Assembly (NCBI GenBank): GCA_009801015.1
Contig: VHZZ01000734.1
Location: 65,462-98,831, forward strand
Length of the DNA stretch: 33,370 nt
Source: Silene noctiflora
Lineage: Eukaryota > Streptophyta > Magnoliopsida > Caryophyllales > Caryophyllaceae
Reading direction: 5' to 3'
Below the pieces are notes generated by a model. It ran no database searches and was not told where the DNA came from. It saw only the letters and a program-made list of their open reading frames with translations. The translations under genes and the position numbers were made by a program. Shown here piece after piece: positions 30,761 through 33,370 of this stretch (positions are counted from its first letter, which is position 1; each line of letters opens with the position of its first letter).

Positions 30761-31186
30761 TTTAAGAGCTCTTAACCATATATATCGTTACAAAAAAAAG
30801 TGAACATCATGAGTAGTATCCCGCCAAAAAAAAAATAATAATAATAATTAAAAAAATAAATTCAGGGAGGATTTGAAGCCATAATTAATACTAATAAATT
30901 AAAATCATATGAATTAAATGAAAGTAAGCTCACATAACAAGCTAACCTTAGCTTCAAATGTATCTCCAATAAGGCCTTTAAGATATTCAATGATTTTCAT
31001 CCTTCTATTTTCGGACTCTATTGTGGGTTGGATAACTGACAGTATTTGCTTAGTTGTCCTTTCACCAATCTGCCTACTTGTAGTGCCAACTAATAACGGA
31101 TGCCGGTTGGACAAAGAGTTCGAAGACAACGATGATGACGTAGAGGAGATAGAAAGAGGTGAACATAAATTTGAAATATCCATCAT
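12612..31186 (-). CDS. PAP/OAS1-type nucleotidyltransferase (eight exons, giant introns)
   Basis: Minus-strand exons in order are 31186-30947, 22252-22073, 15938-15846, 14971-14789, 14701-14599, 14507-14328, 14233-13033 and 12765-12612. All junctions are GT-AG, the sum is 2334 nt and frame is continuous, giving 777 aa. Residues 1-40 are Ser-rich. The nucleotidyltransferase core has G85-S86 and CGSVPLKTYLPHGDVDLT with D97 and D99, plus D154 in GDIAVDISFN; these are the three metal-binding Asp of the Pol-beta/poly(A)-polymerase fold. The PAP/OAS1 substrate-binding region follows (KDHLFKLSIILIKAWCYYES, GLISTYALE, PLAVLYKFLEYYS, LNILDPLKDDNNLGRSVSKG). The long C-terminal half is low-complexity and ends with two EFPPL motifs (741-745, 759-763) and a Lys-rich tail. 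Plant members of this superfamily are mostly uncharacterised; RNA terminal nucleotidyltransferase activity is inferred. An upstream in-frame TAG supports the ATG (the next codon is also ATG). No disabling change is seen despite about 15 kb of intron. Confidence 0.9.
12766..13032 (-). other. Nucleotidyltransferase intron 7 (267 nt)
   Basis: The donor is GTATGTG and the acceptor is TGTAG. If retained, the frame would run on from exon 7 to a stop at 12849, adding hydrophobic residues unlike the family. Splicing instead yields the conserved EFPPL tail. Confidence 0.8.
14972..15845 (-). other. Nucleotidyltransferase intron 3
   Basis: The intron is 874 nt, between the third catalytic Asp exon and the substrate-binding exon. 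The segment around 15478-15826 has repeated GTACCCGACACTT / AACCCGACACTTGG motifs resembling a dispersed plant repeat, with no defined ends. Confidence 0.6.
15939..17679 (-). other. Intron 2, proximal part, nothing recognised
   Basis: AT-rich intron DNA with chance ORFs only and an 18-base T run at 17390-17407. Confidence 0.5.
17680..18062. mobile_element. GCGC-rich hAT-like MITE, copy A
   Basis: The element begins TATAGTTTGAAAATGCGC and ends GCGCTTTTTAAACTATG, so its termini are imperfect inverted repeats. The interior is rich in AGGCGC/GCGCC blocks, unlike the surrounding AT-rich intron. It shares termini and interior with copies at 18211 and 19967. No flanking duplication survives, suggesting age. 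Confidence 0.65.
18211..18563. mobile_element. GCGC-rich hAT-like MITE, copy B (degenerate)
   Basis: The left end CTTAGTTTTAAAAGGC matches copy C. The right end AAAGAGCGCTTTTTCAATATTA is diverged. The interior keeps the order of blocks seen in copies A and C (TTTTGGCTA, TGCCTCA, GCACGTCAAAGAGCGC). It has lost much of the GC-rich character, consistent with decay. Confidence 0.55.
18564..19966. other. Intron 2, central part
   Basis: Mostly featureless. A plus-strand frame at 18752-18943 loosely resembles the 'YLGv...GR...W....LSlaG' region that follows the reverse transcriptase in plant LINEs; see the separate entry. Confidence 0.45.
18752..18943 (+). pseudogene. Possible small LINE reverse-transcriptase relic
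   Basis: The frame reads VEYLGIYKGTNGRRKLY and later KKLKCWSP, then a LESRSLSIF block. This spacing is like the YLG / GR / W / LSxxGR landmarks downstream of LINE polymerase domains. The match is weak and no other LINE sequence adjoins it. Confidence 0.3.
19959..20394. mobile_element. GCGC-rich hAT-like MITE, copy C with 8-bp TSD
   Basis: The element proper is 19967-20386 (420 bp). It starts CTTAGTTTGAGAAGGAGCG and ends AACGCTTTTTTAAACTAAG, giving terminal inverted repeats that start with a perfect CTTAGTTT. It is flanked by perfect 8-bp direct repeats ATCACTTT at 19959-19966 and 20387-20394. An 8-bp duplication is the mark of the hAT superfamily. No transposase is encoded. It is the best preserved of three copies in this intron. 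Confidence 0.8.
20395..20600. other. Intron 2 segment, nothing recognised
   Basis: Short non-coding stretch between the MITE and the possible solo LTR. Confidence 0.4.
20601..21259 (-). mobile_element. Possible solo LTR
   Basis: The segment starts TGTGAGATACTCCC and ends GGGGTGTAACA, so on the minus strand it begins TGTTACACCCC, a common plant LTR start, and ends in CA. Its length of about 660 bp would suit an LTR. No 5-bp target duplication was found at these ends, so the call is tentative. It includes a tandem 23-bp duplication at about 21014-21060. Confidence 0.3.
21014..21060. repeat. 23-bp tandem duplication
   Basis: CCTTAAGACACCTAGCAAGC followed by TAT occurs twice in immediate succession, with a third diverged start about 45 bp upstream. 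Confidence 0.75.
21260..22001. other. Intron 2, distal part, nothing recognised
   Basis: Non-coding DNA with chance overlapping ORFs on both strands at 21738-21944. Confidence 0.5.
22002..22086 (-). repeat. Duplicated splice-donor segment at exon 2
   Basis: GTACCTTAGCGGGAACGG (22069-22086) and GTACCTTTGCGGGAACGG (22002-22019) differ at one base. On the minus strand each reads CCGTTCCCGC-A/T-AAG followed by GTAC. The exon therefore has two near-identical donors 67 nt apart. The first (after 22073) keeps the family reading frame; the second would add 67 nt and shift it. Confidence 0.8.
22253..22435. other. Intron 1, start of acceptor side
   Basis: Contains the acceptor AAATTTGCAG of exon 2 and a C/T-rich tract (22371-22400). 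A degenerate MITE-like start (ACACCCTCCATCCC) lies at about 22327. Confidence 0.4.
22436..22835. mobile_element. Stowaway-like MITE (copy 2, about 400 bp)
   Basis: The right terminus GGATAGGAGGGAGTA and the preceding TTCCTTAATTCTTGTGC match the right end of the MITE at 1046-1303. The left boundary is taken at TATGTCCCTCCGCTCC, a degenerate inverted copy of the right end. An alternative left end lies near 22325. Confidence 0.55.
23284..24100 (+). pseudogene. LINE apurinic/apyrimidinic endonuclease relic
   Basis: It begins with the SWNIRG start typical of plant L1 ORF2 and retains ETRI, a frameshifted 'LGDFN VIRNVVERIS' and ISDHSPVFV. Stops and small indels break it repeatedly. In live elements this domain nicks the target DNA. 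Confidence 0.75.
24863..25390 (+). pseudogene. LINE reverse transcriptase core relic
   Basis: Motif A is VDIRKAFDTLQW with its catalytic Asp present. A GMRQGAP segment follows, where the usual form is GxRQGDP (Asp to Ala). After a frame change comes IFADDL with both motif C Asp residues. The longest open piece is 24863-25237. The frame is broken on both sides. Confidence 0.8.
26634..26801 (+). mobile_element. 3' fragment of the restriction-endonuclease-type retroelement
   Basis: The sequence from CAGAAAGTCTATGTGTCCCA to TTTTTTATAATAA aligns with the 3' end of the larger element at 30134-30305. They share the coding end (VSQD, then an 'ITKGV-GAH-IVSRLP' block) and the non-coding tail (TCTTGTAAA, CTTGATAA, TTTTTTATA). 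It is a severely 5'-truncated copy in the same orientation. It ends directly in the microsatellite that precedes the larger copy. Confidence 0.75.
26800..27000. repeat. Composite trinucleotide/hexanucleotide microsatellite
   Basis: The tract runs TAATAATAG, (TAG)n, (GAG)n, (GGGAGT)n, (AGGAGT)n, (AGC)n, (TAG)n and (TAA)n without interruption. It gives long false ORFs (poly-Ser/Arg on +, poly-Thr/Pro on -) that should not be annotated as genes. Confidence 0.95.
27085..28430 (+). pseudogene. Retroelement N-terminal region (Cys/His segment and linker)
   Basis: Three to four frames carry one ancestral protein. They are 27085-27282 (Cys/His segment), about 27270-27596 (VWLCGERLKTH, VRFVIYDIPRPSALSSLIPA), about 27559-27820 (VLKGALDDVADSPDDHSCWI) and 27822-28300 (LDLSELKLRQCRRKICDGHY, then CPQVLGEYI). 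The order and absence of overlap in content show frameshifts rather than separate genes. The C-x-H pairs suggest a nucleic-acid-binding zinc finger, an inference only. Confidence 0.65.
28337..28870 (+). pseudogene. Retroelement reverse transcriptase domain, motif A Asp lost
   Basis: The domain starts SGYFEGLQFRVGVSGGGEAI and passes through motif A, which reads LLIVFENAFNLVDR. The usual DF..AF has Val instead of the catalytic Asp (codon GTC at about 28481-28483; GAC would be one base away). After a stop at 28525 the frame resumes with MLQEVRRHW, GVPHDDPLGPLLFAL (usual GxxQGDPLG) and motif C WYLDDNT with both Asp present. Loss of motif A Asp alone would abolish polymerisation. Confidence 0.8.
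28870..30205 (+). pseudogene. Retroelement C-terminal region with Cys knuckle and restriction-like endonuclease
   Basis: The region runs from PRSRLSGVFPPSIG through LLLLRACTGISKLYFALHT and FGDWQWRLATSPFHFGGLG to a frame break near 29395. It resumes with ISGLGQTMNGKTYRSVVSY. A C-x2-C ... C segment lacks the expected His (GDPAVSC). The endonuclease-like block has GKEVDIGL, LRPTDLLLYSRD, CVDLTGSS and KCAKY, followed by GYGFLPFSFSSLGE. In R2-like elements this domain, not an AP endonuclease, nicks the target. The assignment is by motif order. Confidence 0.65.
30306..30590. repeat. (TAA)n, (AATAAC)n and (TA)n microsatellites
   Basis: TAA repeats begin within 15 bases of the retroelement 3' end (30314 on) and change to (AATAAC)n and back to (TAA)n up to about 30441. 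After a 73-bp unique spacer come (TA)n at 30515-30552 and (TAA)n to 30588. Confidence 0.95.
30591..30946 (-). other. Intron 1, donor-proximal part
   Basis: AT-rich, with a 34-base T run at 30720-30753. The donor of exon 1 is AAG|GTTAGC at 30946. Confidence 0.6.
30720..30753. repeat. 34-bp poly-T tract
   Basis: A continuous T run on the + strand (A on the host-gene strand), about 200 bp inside intron 1. Confidence 0.95.
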
Positions 31187-32762
31187 ATCACTACGATTTT
31201 TTTCCTACGAAAAAAGATATAACAAATAAATTCCAAAAAATTAAAGCCAAATATCAAATATATTGATATAAAATAAAGGAAAATAATAATAATTTTTATG
31301 AACAAAAAACATTAAGATTTATAAATAAACAACTAATTTTGCATTAAACAAAGTTTTTTAATTATCAATATGTATCATCAAAATTAAAAACAAACTTGTA
31401 AATCAACATGATACATAAAACTAAACCAACTTTACAAAATGTCATTTGTTTTAACCGAGTTAATCACAAAAATATGCACAGATTTTAAATCATTTATGCT
31501 TAACTTCATTTACTCTGTAGACAATTATCAAATTGGAAGAAGATATAAAAGCACTCTACTAACCTGGTGTAAAAAATAGATTAACAATAAATACAAAACT
31601 CAACCTATTAATTTCATTGAAAAGAGATCTAGATATAAAATAGATTGATCAAACATAAAATAAAAAACATAACAAAATGAAATAACAAAGGAAGAAAAGA
31701 TAGAGACCAGGTTTCAACTTTCAACTTTCAACTTTTAAGTGTAATATCACTGAACGATCATGATTGAGTTAACCAAATCAAATGAATAGCGTTGATATGA
31801 GTTTTTTTTTCTTGCAAGGAAGGTATTTACTTAGAGAAAATATCAGTTACATTACTGCAAAACTTACCACTAAGAGCGAAACTTTTATGGTAGATAAAAT
31901 TATTTGGGGGATTAAGGCACAATTATCAAGGAAAAGAAACTAAGTAACTTTCTACATTTTTTTAATAACTAAGTCATCACTTCTTATAGCAATAAATGCA
32001 GTCTAATATGTATTCAAATATTTTCCTTGATTTCATACTTTAAACAACTCAAAAATAGATAAAAAAGAGATCCGATTGGATATACTTCTATCTAACACTA
32101 ACAAAAACGTGCTTTGTGCGAGTTAAAGTTAAGGATTTTCTACGTGGTACCTTCCTATTTTTTTTAATCCCCCTTATTATTAAGAGAATAAAATATTCTC
32201 TTAGTTTTCCCGCCTGACTAATATTTCTCAAAATTGGGCCCTTTTTTGGATTATAAACTACCTATGAATAATGAGATACAAACCAATTGCTATTAGTTAC
32301 CATTAATCTGTAAAAGTTGGGCCTTCCATCTGATTTATATAATCTACCTAAACATGATTTCATTACAACAAAATCGCTACGTCATAATTAATAGCATTTT
32401 GTATAGGTCATTTTTTAACAAAATATTTAATCTAAATTTTATAAATATTAAAATTCATATATTCTCCGCTAAATTTTTTACGTAATTTTCATTAACATTT
32501 TTTTATAAAAGATATTTACAGAGAGTTTTAATTTCTAATACTATAAACTTACGAATAAATATATGTTCTTACACTTTAACTTAATATCTATTATCCGTAG
32601 TGTATAAATATTTAAATTCGCTTTAAATTTTATCATCTTTATTTGCTAAACTCTCTAACATCCCGATCTAAAAAACCATGCATTTATGCACAAGATTTAC
32701 ACTAGTTCTATATCATATCCCTTGTTTTTAGACATATTATTGGTACCCCTATACTTAATAAA
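31187..32762 (-). other. Upstream region of the nucleotidyltransferase gene
   Basis: Very AT-rich with no recognised gene. Three tandem TTTCAAC units lie at 31712-31732. The promoter should lie here but I cannot pick a convincing TATA box in such AT-rich DNA. Confidence 0.5.
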
Positions 32763-33046
32763 TACTCCCTCCGATCCACACCCAATGGTAACATGGGAGA
32801 ATATGGGTTATTTAAGAAAATGGGGAAAATGAGGGGTAAAGTTGGAAAGTTTGATTGGGGACACTTGAATAATGTAATGTTTTAATTGGGTTTAGGTGGG
32901 TTAAATGGTTGGTGGGTGAGTGAGCCATTTGATGGCAAACTTGTAAATAGGTAGTGAGTATAAGGATAACTTAGTCATTTTTTAGGCCAAATAAGGTATG
33001 TTACCATTGGCGTGGATCGTACCATTGGTATTAATCGGAGGGAGTA
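32763..33046. mobile_element. Stowaway-like MITE (copy 3, different family)
   Basis: The element is flanked by TA and is 284 bp including both TA. The left end is CTCCCTCCGATCCACACC then CAATGGTA; the right end, reverse-complemented, is CTCCCTCCGATTAATACCAA then TGGT. The interior differs from the 1046 copy, so it belongs to a separate subfamily. It may contribute to upstream regulatory DNA of the nucleotidyltransferase gene. Confidence 0.85.
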
Positions 33047-33170
33047 GGTTTTAAAATACCCAAACTACTATAATTCGACTTCTTAAACAGTTTAATTTTG
33101 TGTGAAAAATATGCTTATGATTAGTAGACGATATTAATGTTGCTAGAAAATCATTAAGTGTATAAACCGC
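33047..33170. other. Unassigned AT-rich DNA
   Basis: Nothing recognised. Confidence 0.4.
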
Positions 33171-33285
33171 GAAAGTAGTGATTAGCCCCCATAACTTTGA
33201 GCAATTGTGAGATTAAGCTCCATAAGTTACAAATGTAGCAATTAACCCCCATAACTTTGACAAAATGTGAAATCTAACCCCGTTT
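33171..33285. repeat. 60-bp imperfect tandem repeat
   Basis: ATTAGCCCCCATAACTTTGA at 33181 and ATTAACCCCCATAACTTTGA at 33241 are exactly 60 bp apart. The preceding GTAG and the following AATTGTGA / AAATGTGA are also repeated. Related arrays ('CCCCCATAACTTT') are common in plant intergenic DNA. Confidence 0.8.
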
Positions 33286-33370
33286 TTAATTTTAACATAA
33301 ATATATCATTAAATCATTTTATATTTATACTAATTGTACATTAAATCATTTTTAATATTTTAAGAGTATT

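Overview
This is a nuclear DNA window from a flowering plant, almost certainly a eudicot. The evidence is AT-rich intergenic DNA, GT-AG introns, two recognisable plant genes and a dense load of plant-type transposons: a Helitron end, Stowaway-like MITEs, a hAT-like MITE family, LINE relics and microsatellites. The 'GGGTCA'-rich intron repeat and the CTCCCTCC-ended MITEs would fit Caryophyllales, but I cannot fix the order or genus. A few N positions (10715, 11481, 11733) mark low-quality bases.

Two host genes converge tail to tail. (1) 4703-9127, + strand: a five-exon NRT1/PTR transporter (NPF) closest to NPF6.2 (NRT1.4). It encodes 574 aa and all four introns keep frame, so it looks intact. 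(2) 12612-31186, - strand: an eight-exon PAP/OAS1-type nucleotidyltransferase of 777 aa. It is also intact by frame, with the three catalytic aspartates visible. Its first two introns are very large (8.7 kb and 6.1 kb) and carry most of the transposons in the window.

Layout. 1-146 is the 3' terminus of a Helitron. 147-4700 is upstream DNA with a Stowaway-like MITE and a decayed RNase H fragment. 4703-9127 is the transporter. 9128-12611 is the space between the two 3' ends; it holds a probable dispersed repeat and a 5'-truncated LINE with a 16-bp target-site duplication. 12612-31186 is the nucleotidyltransferase gene. Intron 2 (15939-22072) holds three copies of a GCGC-rich hAT-like MITE, one with a perfect 8-bp duplication, and a possible solo LTR. 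Intron 1 (22253-30946) holds a Stowaway-like MITE, a decayed L1-type LINE (about 22990-26558) and a degenerate non-LTR element (about 27001-30305). The latter couples a reverse transcriptase to a restriction-like endonuclease domain, is embedded in (TAA)n/(TAG)n microsatellite, and is preceded by a short 3' fragment of the same family. 31187-33370 is upstream DNA with another MITE.

The two genes are not functionally linked in any way I can see. The most interesting signals are the restriction-endonuclease-type retroelement joined to TAA repeats, the hAT-like MITE family concentrated in one intron, the uniform antisense orientation of retroelement coding strands relative to the host gene, and a duplicated splice donor in the nucleotidyltransferase.
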